Positions 35,342 through 43,489 of a stretch of DNA of 64,000 bases are shown here, piece by piece. The notes under the pieces are model-generated. The model made no database searches and was not told the DNA's origin. It saw only the letters and a list, made by a program, of their open reading frames with translations. Positions within the stretch are counted from its first letter, which is position 1, and each line of letters begins with the position of its first letter. This DNA is from Myxococcales bacterium. GTDB taxonomy: Bacteria > Myxococcota_A > Polyangia > Polyangiales > Polyangiaceae. The translations under genes and the position numbers were made by a program. Where the stretch lies: the NCBI GenBank assembly GCA_016703425.1, contig JADJCA010000002.1, forward strand, positions 248,001-312,000, written 5' to 3'.

Positions 35342-37423
35342 GTGGCTATCGAAGTGCGTAGCGACCGCGTGACGAAGGCCCGGCTGATGCTGCCACTCGT
35401 CGTTGGCGCGGTCGTCGTCGCGATGCTCGTCAAGGTGGTGAGCGGCGTGTGGGGCGCCGCGGGGCGCGTGGCGCCGGCGCTCGACGACGCCTACATCCAT
35501 TTTCAATACGCGCGGGCCTTCGCCGAGGGCCACCCCTTTCGGTACCAGGCTGGCGAACCCATCTCCACGGGTGCCACGAGCCTCCTCTGGCCGTTGGTCC
35601 TCGCGCCCTTTCACGCGCTTGGGTTGCGCGGGACGCTTCTAACCATTCCGGCGTGGGGACTGGCCTTCGCCTCCTGGGGAGCGCTCGCCTACGACGCCGC
35701 CAGGCTCGCGCGGCCGCTAACGAGTCGGGTGGGCGCCGCCACAACGGCGCTGCTCGTGCTGTTTTTTGGCGGACACCTGTGGTGCGCGGCGAGCGGGATG
35801 GAGGTCATCCCCTTCGCGTGGCTCTGCGCTCGCACGGTGCGCGTCGCGAGCGAGCGCGCTGAGGGCCACACCGGAGGGCGTCAGACCCTTGAGCTGGTTT
35901 TCCTCGCAAACTTGGTGGCCCTTGCTCGCCCCGAAGGCGCGATCTTCACGCTCGCGGCAGCGGCGGCGCTGCTCGTGTGGGCCGACTCGGGGGGCGCGCG
36001 GTCGGCAGCCGTTGCGAGGCTCGCGCCGGCGCTCGCGACGCTTGCCGCGCCGGCACTCGCGCTGCTGGTCCTCTTCCGAGCGACGGGGACCGTCGCCTCG
36101 AACACCACGGCCAAGCTAGTTTTTTCCAGCCCGTACCTCCATGGGGCGACGCTTCGTCACGCCATCGGCGAGAACCTGAAGATCTTCTTCGGAACGCTCC
36201 TCGAGGGCGAGACGTGGGCGCAGGAGTTCGTGCCGGCCGGGGGCGCCTTCGTGGCGCTCGTGGGCACAGGTGCCCTCGTGCACCTCGCGGTGCGAAGGCA
36301 CCTCATCGCGCGCGGGGGCTTCATCCTCCTTCTCGCAGCCGCGATGCTCGTCCCGTGCTTCTACACGACGTTCCTGTGGAATCGCCTCCGTTACCTCTGG
36401 CCCTTCGCAACGGGGTGGCTCATCGCCCTCGCCTGCTTGGCCCACGTGGCCGGGACGTGGCTCGGTCGCTTTGGCGGACTGGGCGCTCGCGCCAGCGAAG
36501 CGTTGGTGGGCGGAGCGCTCATCGGCCTCTTCGCCGCAAAACTTCCGTGGGTCCTTGATGACATCGCGACGTCGGCGCGGGGCATTGACCAGCAGCAGGG
36601 CGCGGCTGGGCGCTGGGCGAAAGCCGAGCTACCGCCAGGAGCGCGGATCGGAGTCAACGACGCCGGCGCCATCGCCTACTTGAGCGAGCGCAAGACCTTC
36701 GACGTGGTCGGCCTCACGACGAGCGGAGAGTCGCGGTACTGGCTGGCTGGACCGGCGTCGCGTTTTGAGCACTACGAGAAGATGCCGCCCGATCGGCTCC
36801 CGACGCACTTCATCGTCTACCCCGAGTGGTTCGCGCTCGATGCGCTGCTCGGCCCCAGGCTCCGCGACTTCACGGTGCTGGGCGCCACGATCCTCGGAGG
36901 CCGGACGAAGCGCGCTGCGCCCGCCGACTGGTCGCTGTTGCAGAGCGGAGAGCTGCCCTGGAGCACGGAGGTTGGCGCCGTGGTCGACACGCTCGACGTG
37001 GCCGACCTCGAGAGCGAGGCGGGCCACCGCTACGAACTTCTAGGCGCGCGCGAAGGAGAGCAGGTCTTTCGCGCCGGCCTCTCGCCGGTAGGGCAGCGCA
37101 TCGCCGACGGGGGCCGCGGCTCACGCCAACGGGAGCGCTTCGTCGTGGGACTGGCGCCGGGACTTGCTCATCGTGTCATCGCGCGCGTCGAGGCGCCTTT
37201 GGGTGCGACGCTGCGACTTTCCGTCGGCGCTCACGCGAGCGAGCACGTCGTTCGCGAGAGCGCTTGGACCGAGTGCGCCTTCACAGTGCCGCCGCAACCT
37301 GCCAGGAGCGTCGCCATCGAGATGGCGAGCGACGCCCCGCAACGTTCTTCCACTACTGGTTCGCCGTGGGCGAGTAGCGGCTACTTGGTGAACTCGGCTT
37401 CGAAGGTCGAGCTAGTTTGGTAG
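35342..37423 (+). CDS. GT-C-like polytopic glycosyltransferase (C-terminus probably frameshifted)
   Basis: Large membrane protein (693 residues as read) with about eleven hydrophobic segments in the first 430 residues. An early acidic loop, LDDAYIHFQYARAFAEGHPF, then GATSLLWPL, matches the first periplasmic loop of GT-C transferases that use lipid-linked sugars. A soluble periplasmic region follows. The start GTG at 35342 has AAGGA upstream. As read, the last 15-20 residues are odd and overlap the opposite-strand lipoprotein by 43 bases. One extra C in the CCCC run at 37335-37338 would give an ending ATFFHYWFAVGE that stops at 37377, before that gene. I regard the repaired end as more likely. 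Confidence 0.7.
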   Translation: MAIEVRSDRVTKARLMLPLVVGAVVVAMLVKVVSGVWGAAGRVAPALDDAYIHFQYARAFAEGHPFRYQAGEPISTGATSLLWPLVLAPFHALGLRGTLLTIPAWGLAFASWGALAYDAARLARPLTSRVGAATTALLVLFFGGHLWCAASGMEVIPFAWLCARTVRVASERAEGHTGGRQTLELVFLANLVALARPEGAIFTLAAAAALLVWADSGGARSAAVARLAPALATLAAPALALLVLFRATGTVASNTTAKLVFSSPYLHGATLRHAIGENLKIFFGTLLEGETWAQEFVPAGGAFVALVGTGALVHLAVRRHLIARGGFILLLAAAMLVPCFYTTFLWNRLRYLWPFATGWLIALACLAHVAGTWLGRFGGLGARASEALVGGALIGLFAAKLPWVLDDIATSARGIDQQQGAAGRWAKAELPPGARIGVNDAGAIAYLSERKTFDVVGLTTSGESRYWLAGPASRFEHYEKMPPDRLPTHFIVYPEWFALDALLGPRLRDFTVLGATILGGRTKRAAPADWSLLQSGELPWSTEVGAVVDTLDVADLESEAGHRYELLGAREGEQVFRAGLSPVGQRIADGGRGSRQRERFVVGLAPGLAHRVIARVEAPLGATLRLSVGAHASEHVVRESAWTECAFTVPPQPARSVAIEMASDAPQRSSTTGSPWASSGYLVNSASKVELVW

Positions 37424-38091
37424 TAGACGAAGGTGTTGGCGCCGGTAACCGTGAACTCACCAGATTCGCTGGCTCCGCACGTCGACGTGATGGTGATGTC
37501 CTTGCCCGAGACGGTGTAGGTCCCGCTCAGCTTCTTCCCGGTGCCGCTGAAATCGTCTTTAAGGGTGTCGATCTTGTTGCCGGCGATGCGAACGACGGCG
37601 CGGAGCGTGTACTTGGTGGACCCGGAGCTGTACGCCGTGAAGGCCGTCGAATAGTAGGTTCCGTCGAGGAGCGTGCCGCCCGTTGGCGTCGGCTTGCCCG
37701 CGTCGACATAGTTGACCGTGAGCTCGGGGTGCGACCCGCTAAAGTCCAAGTCGTTGCAACCTGCATCGACTGGAGTGGTCGTGTCGGGCGTCGACGTGTC
37801 GGGGATCACGGCGACATCAGGGATCGTGTTGTCGGTTATCGCGGCGTCGTCGACGGAGGCGTCGTCGATCGTGGTGCCGGTGTCCTTGCCGGCGTCCTTC
37901 TTGGTGGTCGTGCCCGTGTCGTCCGCGACGGCGCCGTCGTCGGTCGACGAGGTCGCCGTGTCCTTCTTGCGATCGGTGGAGGCGTCGGCGGCGGGCTCGG
38001 TCGTCTCGGAGCCATTGGGCGCCGCGCTTTCGGCGCAGGCGGCGAAGGTACCTAGCGTGATGAGAAGGAAGAGACGACGACGACTGCGCAT
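37381..38091 (-). CDS. Asp/Thr-rich lipoprotein
   Basis: Lipoprotein of 236 residues with signal ending at FAAC (about residue 19). A long low-complexity linker rich in Asp and Thr (about residues 25-110) is followed by a compact beta-rich C-terminal domain (LTVNYVDAG, TYYSTAFTAYSSGSTKYTLRA, SGTYTVSGKDITITSTCG). The architecture is common among myxobacterial surface lipoproteins; the domain is not recognised. The acidic linker may hold a surface-exposed domain away from the membrane. Confidence 0.65.
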   Translation of the reverse strand: MRSRRRLFLLITLGTFAACAESAAPNGSETTEPAADASTDRKKDTATSSTDDGAVADDTGTTTKKDAGKDTGTTIDDASVDDAAITDNTIPDVAVIPDTSTPDTTTPVDAGCNDLDFSGSHPELTVNYVDAGKPTPTGGTLLDGTYYSTAFTAYSSGSTKYTLRAVVRIAGNKIDTLKDDFSGTGKKLSGTYTVSGKDITITSTCGASESGEFTVTGANTFVYYQTSSTFEAEFTK

Positions 38092-38196
38092 GCGGGAGCC
38101 TCCAGGGAGGCCTTTCTAGCACGGCTCGCTGCGGCCGTTCGTCTCACCAGTCTCACGCCGCGGAAGGAAGGCGGATTGGCCTCGGAGCGGACTTTT

Positions 38197-38973
38197 TCAC
38201 TCCGACGGCGTAAACGACAGCGGGTACGTGACCCGGACCGTGCCCCCTTCGGGTGCTGGGAATGAGAGCGAATAGAAGGCCTGGACGACGCACTTCTTGA
38301 CGGAGTCGTCGGGCAGGTCGCTTCCACCGTCGCCCGCGAGGGAGACGGCGCCGTCGCGACCGATGACGAATCGCACCGCGACGCGGCCGCCGAGTGAGGG
38401 GTTGGTGCGGAGCCCGCCCTCGTAGCAATTGCGGAAGCGGCCGTGGCTCATCCGGACAATGCGCTGGATGACCTCAGGCGCCAAACGGCCCCCTTCGACC
38501 TCCGTCTTTGCGACGCGCATGATGGGGCCCTTGGGTTGGTGGACACCGCGAAGCGCTCCGCTGCTTCGCCCCATCCCGTCGCAGGGCGGTGCGAGGCAGG
38601 TGCCGCCGGCCATGCGCGCGTCGAGGGAACGGCCCAGGCCGCCGATGTCGTTGATGCCGATGCCGAGGTTGTGTCCACCGCCGCCTTCGTCGGTGCCCTG
38701 GACGCCGAGGCCAAAGCCGAAGGCGTCGCCGAGCTCCTGGGACCACAAGTTGCCCTTGTGGTCGCGGTCGTCCATGCCGTTCTGGACCGTGCCCCAGGGA
38801 ACCGTCGGCGCATTGGACGCCGTGGCCATCGTGGGCATCGTCCCCAAGAGCGCGATCATGCCGAAGTCTTTCGCCATCGCGAGCTCCTCGCGGCGCGCGA
38901 GCGTCACCTCGTTCGGTTTCGCGTTGCCCTTCGCCGCATAGTGCCCTTGCGTGCGAGCATCGGGCTTGCCCAT
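38197..38973 (-). CDS. AgmX/PglI C-terminal domain protein (3' part of a split gene)
   Basis: This is the C-terminal part of an AgmX/PglI-type protein, a TonB-like family linked to gliding motility in Myxococcus. Visible features are the Gly-rich middle (GVQGTDEGGGGHNLGIGIND) and the conserved C-terminal domain with LAPEVIQRIVRMSHGRFRNCYEGGL and VAVRFVIGRDGAVSLAGDGG. In the family this part continues without a break from an FHA-like, membrane-anchored N-terminal half, which here lies in another frame (38904-39632). Its own ATG at 38973 has GGAGGG four bases upstream, so independent translation is possible. See the frameshift finding. Confidence 0.75.
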   Translation of the reverse strand: MGKPDARTQGHYAAKGNAKPNEVTLARREELAMAKDFGMIALLGTMPTMATASNAPTVPWGTVQNGMDDRDHKGNLWSQELGDAFGFGLGVQGTDEGGGGHNLGIGINDIGGLGRSLDARMAGGTCLAPPCDGMGRSSGALRGVHQPKGPIMRVAKTEVEGGRLAPEVIQRIVRMSHGRFRNCYEGGLRTNPSLGGRVAVRFVIGRDGAVSLAGDGGSDLPDDSVKKCVVQAFYSLSFPAPEGGTVRVTYPLSFTPSE

Positions 38974-39632
38974 GGCGCCCTCCGCATTTGCGCACGTCCG
39001 CCGCCGGACGATGCGCCTTGGTTAGCCGGCGACGGCTCCGTCATCGCTTCTTCGACCCGGTCTTGCTCGCGAACCGCCGCGGCGTCGAGCATCGCCTTCA
39101 TCGCGTACATGCGATCGCGGTCGAGGGCCTCGCTGTCGTCTTGGCCCAGGGCCGGCATGAAGAACGCAAGCGTCGCGACGACCGATGCGTGAACCAAGAA
39201 CGAGACCCCGATGGTCGCGAGGGCGCCCTCCTTCACACGGTCCGCCAGCGAAAGCGGTGCCGCCTTACCCGCGGGCACAACGCGCAGCTGCACCGAGAAC
39301 GCGCCGGCGAGGAGCTCAGCGCGGTGCTCGGCGCGCAGCTCAAAGGGAGCCGGCTCCCGCACGGAGCCATCGAGGCTCATGGCCGTCGCTGCTCCCGGCA
39401 GCACATGCACACCGCCCTCGCCATGTTCGACTCGAATCGGCTCGGCGAGGCCCGCGACGAGCACGTCGCAGTCATCCGACTCTCCGAGCGTCAACGTCTC
39501 GCCACGCTCGAGGTGTCGCACCGCGAGGACGCCTTCGCCCCAATACACGGTGGCCTCGACGACCATCGCGTCGGCGCGCTCCGTCTCCGCGTTGAAGGCT
39601 TCGGACGACTGGGCGATCGAGCTCGTGAACAT
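38904..39632 (-). CDS. AgmX/PglI-type protein, N-terminal part (frameshifted)
   Basis: The 242-residue reading begins at an ATG at 39632 with AAGGAGAG upstream. It has an FHA-like beta region (VYWGEGVLAVRHLERGETLTLG, FELRAEHRAELLAGAF), a membrane segment (ATIGVSFLVHASVVATLAFFMP) and the family's coiled segment (MYAMKAMLDAAAVREQDR). After ANQGASSGGGRAQ the frame runs into Arg-rich nonsense and stops at 38904. One added A in the AAA run at 38987-38989 joins it cleanly to the C-terminal part at 38197-38973, giving about 478 residues. Confidence 0.7.
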   Translation of the reverse strand: MFTSSIAQSSEAFNAETERADAMVVEATVYWGEGVLAVRHLERGETLTLGESDDCDVLVAGLAEPIRVEHGEGGVHVLPGAATAMSLDGSVREPAPFELRAEHRAELLAGAFSVQLRVVPAGKAAPLSLADRVKEGALATIGVSFLVHASVVATLAFFMPALGQDDSEALDRDRMYAMKAMLDAAAVREQDRVEEAMTEPSPANQGASSGGGRAQMRRAPWASPMLARKGTMRRRATRNRTR

Positions 39633-39850
39633 GACCAGATCTCTCCTTCCGCATGCGCCCGAGGGACGCTTGCGTTGCTTGGGGGCCTGCGCTGCGCGGA
39701 GCCCGTTTGGTCGGAGGTACGGGCGACCGCGCCGTCGCCTACGCTCCGTTCCCAAGGAGAGACACGGGTCCTGACAGAAGGTTTCCGAAAAAATCGTGCC
39801 GAAAGCCCGCCCGTCGGCGAAAACTCAGTGAATAAACGCGCGAATTGCCC

Positions 39851-40162
39851 TTAATCGGGCTCCGTTTCGCGCTGGAGACGGACCAGCTCGCGCTTGGCGC
39901 GCCGGAGCTGCTCTTTGCGATCCCAAAAGTGCATCGAGCTCAGGTACAGGCCCGACAGGTACAGGGACACGGCGACGAACGCCGCACCTAGCGCAGCGAG
40001 CGGATGGACGAAGTAGAGAGGCAACGCCAACGCAACGCCCCACAAGAAGAGACGGACCCGCCTACGGTCGCGCTCGTGCTCGTGAACGAGCCCTTCGAGG
40101 CGCGTGACCTCGGCTTCGTAGCGTCCCCGAAGATCAGCTTGGTTGGTCGGCGAACTGGTCAA
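39851..40162 (-). CDS. Small membrane protein with flanking coiled coils
   Basis: A 103-residue protein, not recognised by family. A charged helix (LRGRYEAEVTRLEGLVHEHERD) is followed by two membrane segments (FLWGVALALPLYFVHPLAALGAAFVAVSLYLSG, split at the Pro) and a second charged helix (RKEQLRRAKRELVRLQ). The only usable start is a TTG at 40162 without a clear ribosome-binding site; the longer frame upstream overlaps the SnoaL-like gene out of frame and is not credible. Confidence 0.5.
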   Translation of the reverse strand: MTSSPTNQADLRGRYEAEVTRLEGLVHEHERDRRRVRLFLWGVALALPLYFVHPLAALGAAFVAVSLYLSGLYLSSMHFWDRKEQLRRAKRELVRLQRETEPD

Positions 40163-40253
40163 GGCGGCGCGATGATAGTCGCGCAGACAAAAGACGACGA
40201 GCGCCCCTTTTGCGAGGGCGCTCGTCGGTCGGCATCTCAGCCGCGCTCGCGTG

Positions 40254-41501
40254 TCACTTCTTCTCGGCGGGCTTCGCTTCCGGCTTCTTCGCTTCGGGCT
40301 TCTTGGTGTCCGCCGGCTTTGCTTCCGGCTTCTTCGCGTCGGCCGGCTTCGCTTCCGGCTTCTTCGCGTCACCGGGCTTGGCTTCAGGCTTCTTTGCTTC
40401 GCCGGGCTTCGCGTCCGTCTTGGCCGCGGTGGGCGCCTTCACCCAGCCGAGCTGCATGGCCATCTCCATGCTGTTCATGTAGTCCCAGCCCTTGGCGACC
40501 TTGCCGTCCTTGATCTGGACGATGGCGATGCCGTGAGCATTGACCGGCTTGTTGGTCGCCGGCTTGCCCATGAGCGCGCCCTTGTGGGTGCCCGACATCG
40601 TGTACTCGACGATCGCCATGTCGCCGACGCCCATGCTGGCGGTCGGCGTGAACTTCGCGTCGGGGAACGCCTTCGACATCATCTGGTAGGCCTTCTTCGC
40701 GTCGGCCTTGCCCTTGTGCGACTCGGGCGCGGCCATGTCGCTCCACTCGATGTCGTCGCTCACGGTGGCGAGGAAGTCGGCTTCCTTCTTACCCGCGAAG
40801 CCATTCATCATGGTCTTCCAGGCTTCGACGTTCTTGTCCTCTTCCGGCGTGCCCTTCGCAGCCCAGCTGTCCATGTTGGCCGCGAGCGTCGGCACCGGAC
40901 GGGCTTTGCCCTTGCCGGTGAGCTGCGTCATGATCGTGCTCGTGTCGACGTAGTGGTTGTTGCGCTTGACGGTGCCGTCGGGGTTGAACCACACGAGGCT
41001 CACGCCCATGGCGCCTGCCGGCTTCTCGGTCGCCTTCATGCCCATGAACTCGGCGCTGTGCGTGCCGGTCCAGCCCCACTCGAAGGCTGCCATGTCACCC
41101 TTCGACCAGGAGCGCGAGAAGCCGAACTTCATATCCTTGAAGCCGTCGAACCAGCCCTGGATCTGCTTTTCGATCTCCGCGCGGCCCTTCATCTCGCCGA
41201 CGCCGACCATGTTCCAAACACCGTCTTCGGCGAAGGTGGCCGCGAACTTCTTCGCGTCCTTGGTGGCCATGGCCTCCATCGTGGCCTTGCCGGTCGCGGC
41301 CTGAAGCTCCGCCATCGTCGGCTTCGGAGCCGGCGCTGGCGTCGCGACCGTCTGGGTGGGAGCAGGCGTCGCGGGCGACGCGACGGGCGGCGGCGCGGGC
41401 GGCGTGGCCGGCGGCGGAGCGGCTTCGTCACCGCCACAACCAGTGAGCGCAGAAAGCATGAGCCCGAGAACAAGCCCGACGTGTCCGATTCGCATCTTCA
41501 T
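40254..41501 (-). CDS. Lipoprotein with two SnoaL-like domains and a Lys/Pro repeat tail
   Basis: A 415-residue lipoprotein. The signal ends at LTGC (about residue 22), then comes a Pro/Ala/Thr linker, then two SnoaL/ester-cyclase-like domains (about residues 63-200 and 210-350). Each is of the NTF2 fold with an ATFAEDGVWNMVGVGEMKGRAE type start and a MAAFEWGWTGTHSAEF type strand. The tail is a lysine/proline/alanine tandem repeat. SnoaL-like domains can be enzymes or ligand-binding modules; no catalytic pair is certain. The ATG has GGAGG upstream. Confidence 0.75.
   Translation of the reverse strand: MKMRIGHVGLVLGLMLSALTGCGGDEAAPPPATPPAPPPVASPATPAPTQTVATPAPAPKPTMAELQAATGKATMEAMATKDAKKFAATFAEDGVWNMVGVGEMKGRAEIEKQIQGWFDGFKDMKFGFSRSWSKGDMAAFEWGWTGTHSAEFMGMKATEKPAGAMGVSLVWFNPDGTVKRNNHYVDTSTIMTQLTGKGKARPVPTLAANMDSWAAKGTPEEDKNVEAWKTMMNGFAGKKEADFLATVSDDIEWSDMAAPESHKGKADAKKAYQMMSKAFPDAKFTPTASMGVGDMAIVEYTMSGTHKGALMGKPATNKPVNAHGIAIVQIKDGKVAKGWDYMNSMEMAMQLGWVKAPTAAKTDAKPGEAKKPEAKPGDAKKPEAKPADAKKPEAKPADTKKPEAKKPEAKPAEKK
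40257..40418 (-). repeat. Tandem 30-base repeats coding the KKPEAKPxDA tail
   Basis: The last 54 codons of the SnoaL-like gene are about five imperfect units of 30 bases coding KKPEAKPGDA, KKPEAKPADA, KKPEAKPADT and shortened forms, read on the minus strand. Recent duplication is likely, as units differ by one or two bases. Such basic tails may bind peptidoglycan, polyanions or DNA; this is inference. Confidence 0.8.
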
Positions 41502-41718
41502 CCTCCAAAAGCGTCCCCGGGCCCGAGCGCGCGTTCACTGGGTGAGCCCGACAGTGGTGGGCCCATGAAGGGCGCCTTATTGAACGTGCGCCGGGAGGGT
41601 CGACGGCTTCTCGGCTTCCGTCAAGGGGGAGCGTGACCTCGGCTGACGATGTGCGAAGCGTTTTTCCTTGGTGCCGCTGCCCATGGGGGGAGGTAGACAC
41701 TGGAGCCGAGGATCGCCT

Positions 41719-42663
41719 TTGCGTAAGCGCCCGCTTGGTAAGACAGGACTTTTCGCCTCGGAATTGAGCCTCGGCACCTGGGGCCTCGGGGGCGACGCCT
41801 ACGGTCCCGTTGAACGGGCAGACGCCGAGGCCATTGTCGACCGCGCCCTCGAGATGGGGGTTTCGTTGTTCGATACGGCCGATGCCTACGGCGCCGGGCG
41901 CGTGGAGCGCCTGCTCGGACAGAAGCTCGCCAAGCGGGACGACGTGGTCATCGTGACGCGAGGCGGGACCGATCGAACCACAGACCCGGCGCGCAAGCGT
42001 TTCGACCGGCGGTTTCTGGAGGGCGCCGTGGAGCGCTCACGCAAGCGCTTGGATCGCGATCGCCTCGACATCTACCTTCTACATCACCCGAGCGTTGACG
42101 CGCTGCAGGCGGGCGAGGCGATCGACACGCTCCGCGAACTGGTGACGCGGGGTCGCATCGCCCACTTTGGCGTCTCCGCGTCCGACGCCGAAGTTGGGCG
42201 GAGCGCGCTCGACCAAGGCGTCGCGCTCTTGTCGCTCCCGTACAATCTCCTTTTGGCGACCGAGCTCCATCGCCTCAGCGGCGACCTCATGGTGACCGGC
42301 GCCGGCGTCCTGGCCCACTCGGTGCTCGCCTATGGCGCCCTCGCGGGAAGCTGGGCGAAGGACCGCGAGTTTCCTGACGGCGACCATCGGCGGGACCGCT
42401 GGACGCGCTCCGAGCTGGCCCGCCGTGTCGAACAGGTCGAGGGCATGCAGTTCTTGGTACAAGGCGACGTGACCACCATGCGCGGGGCCGCCGTGCGCTT
42501 CGCGCTGGCGAACCATCAGATCTCAACGGTGCTGCTCGGTCCGCGCAGCGTGACGCAGCTCGAACAGTTGGTGCGCGAGACCGGCGGCGGCCCCGTCTAC
42601 CTGCCCGACGAAGCGCTCCGGAGCCTGCCGCAACGCCTGCGGAAGCTGGGAGTCGACCTTTGA
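41719..42663 (+). CDS. Aldo/keto reductase family protein
   Basis: A 314-residue TIM-barrel oxidoreductase-like protein. The N-terminus is typical (RPLGKTGLFASELSLGTWGLGG), followed by VSLFDTADAYGAGRVERLLG with the catalytic Asp and Tyr, and DIYLLHHPS with the active-site His. The usual catalytic Lys in the TK-G motif is replaced by Arg (VVIVTRGG). The end ISTVLLGPRSVTQLEQLV matches the NADPH-binding tail. The start is a TTG at 41719 judged from family alignment; an ATG at 41683 is an alternative. It begins an apparent three-gene operon. Confidence 0.8.
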   Translation: MRKRPLGKTGLFASELSLGTWGLGGDAYGPVERADAEAIVDRALEMGVSLFDTADAYGAGRVERLLGQKLAKRDDVVIVTRGGTDRTTDPARKRFDRRFLEGAVERSRKRLDRDRLDIYLLHHPSVDALQAGEAIDTLRELVTRGRIAHFGVSASDAEVGRSALDQGVALLSLPYNLLLATELHRLSGDLMVTGAGVLAHSVLAYGALAGSWAKDREFPDGDHRRDRWTRSELARRVEQVEGMQFLVQGDVTTMRGAAVRFALANHQISTVLLGPRSVTQLEQLVRETGGGPVYLPDEALRSLPQRLRKLGVDL

Positions 42664-42689
42664 AGGGCGGCCCGTGGGAGTCGACCCTG

Positions 42690-43489
42690 ATGGGCGTCGT
42701 CGAGCTCGTCGCGCGCGCGGGGGCCGTCGTACGCGACAGGTACGCCCGGAGGGATCTGGCGGTCGAATACAAGGGGCCAAACGATCCTGTCACCGAGGCG
42801 GACCGCGCGGCCAACGAGCTCTTGTGTGAGGGCCTCGCGAAGCTCCTGCCGGGTGCTCAAGTCATCGCGGAAGAGACGGCCTCCGAGGTCGATGATCCCT
42901 CGAGGGCCGACCTTACGTTCTTCGTCGATCCGCTCGACGGGACCCGCGACTTCGTAGAGCGAACGGGCGAATTCTCCGTCATGGTCGGCCTCGTGGAAGG
43001 TGAAAAAGGCGGTCCTCGGCGTGGTGGGCGACCCCATCCGGGAGCGCACCTTTGCTGCGGCGGAGGGCGTCCGGCGCGTTCGTCTTGCCGGAGCTCGCTT
43101 GGGGCGCACGCAGGGCCATCCATGTGAGTGAGCGCCGCGAGCGCCGCGGAGCGACGCTCCTCGTCTCCCGAAGCCGTCCTTCGCCTCGACTGGCTCGCAT
43201 CGGCGCCTCGCTTGAAATGACGAGCCTCCCCGTCGGCAGCGCTGGCGTCAAAGGCGCGCGCGTCGCTTGCGGCGAAGCCGAGGCGTTCGTGCACCTGGGC
43301 ACGTGCGGTTACCTCTGGGACATCGCCGCCATCGACGCGCTGGCGCAAAGCGCCGGTGGCCGTGTGACGAACGAACACGGCGCGCCCATCGCGTACCGCC
43401 AGCGGGAGCTGCGTCGTGACGACGGTGTGGTGCTAAGCAACGGCCATGTCCACGACGCGTTGCTCGCGGCCATCGGGTGCGACCCATGA
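42690..43489 (+). pseudogene. Inositol monophosphatase / CysQ-like gene with two frame changes
   Basis: The 5' part shows IMPase motifs: NDPVTEADRAAN, IAEETA with metal-binding Glu, and FVDPLDGTRDFV with the catalytic Asp set. The 3' part in another frame completes the family: RAIHVSERRERRGATLLVSRS, then YLWDIAAIDALAQSAGGRVTN (WD motif). Two single-base excesses separate them: one in the five-A run at 43003-43007 and one in the GGGG run at 43101-43104. Removing one base at each gives an unbroken protein of about 265 residues. It may be a sequence error or a decayed gene. The start ATG at 42690 has GGGAG upstream. Confidence 0.7.
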
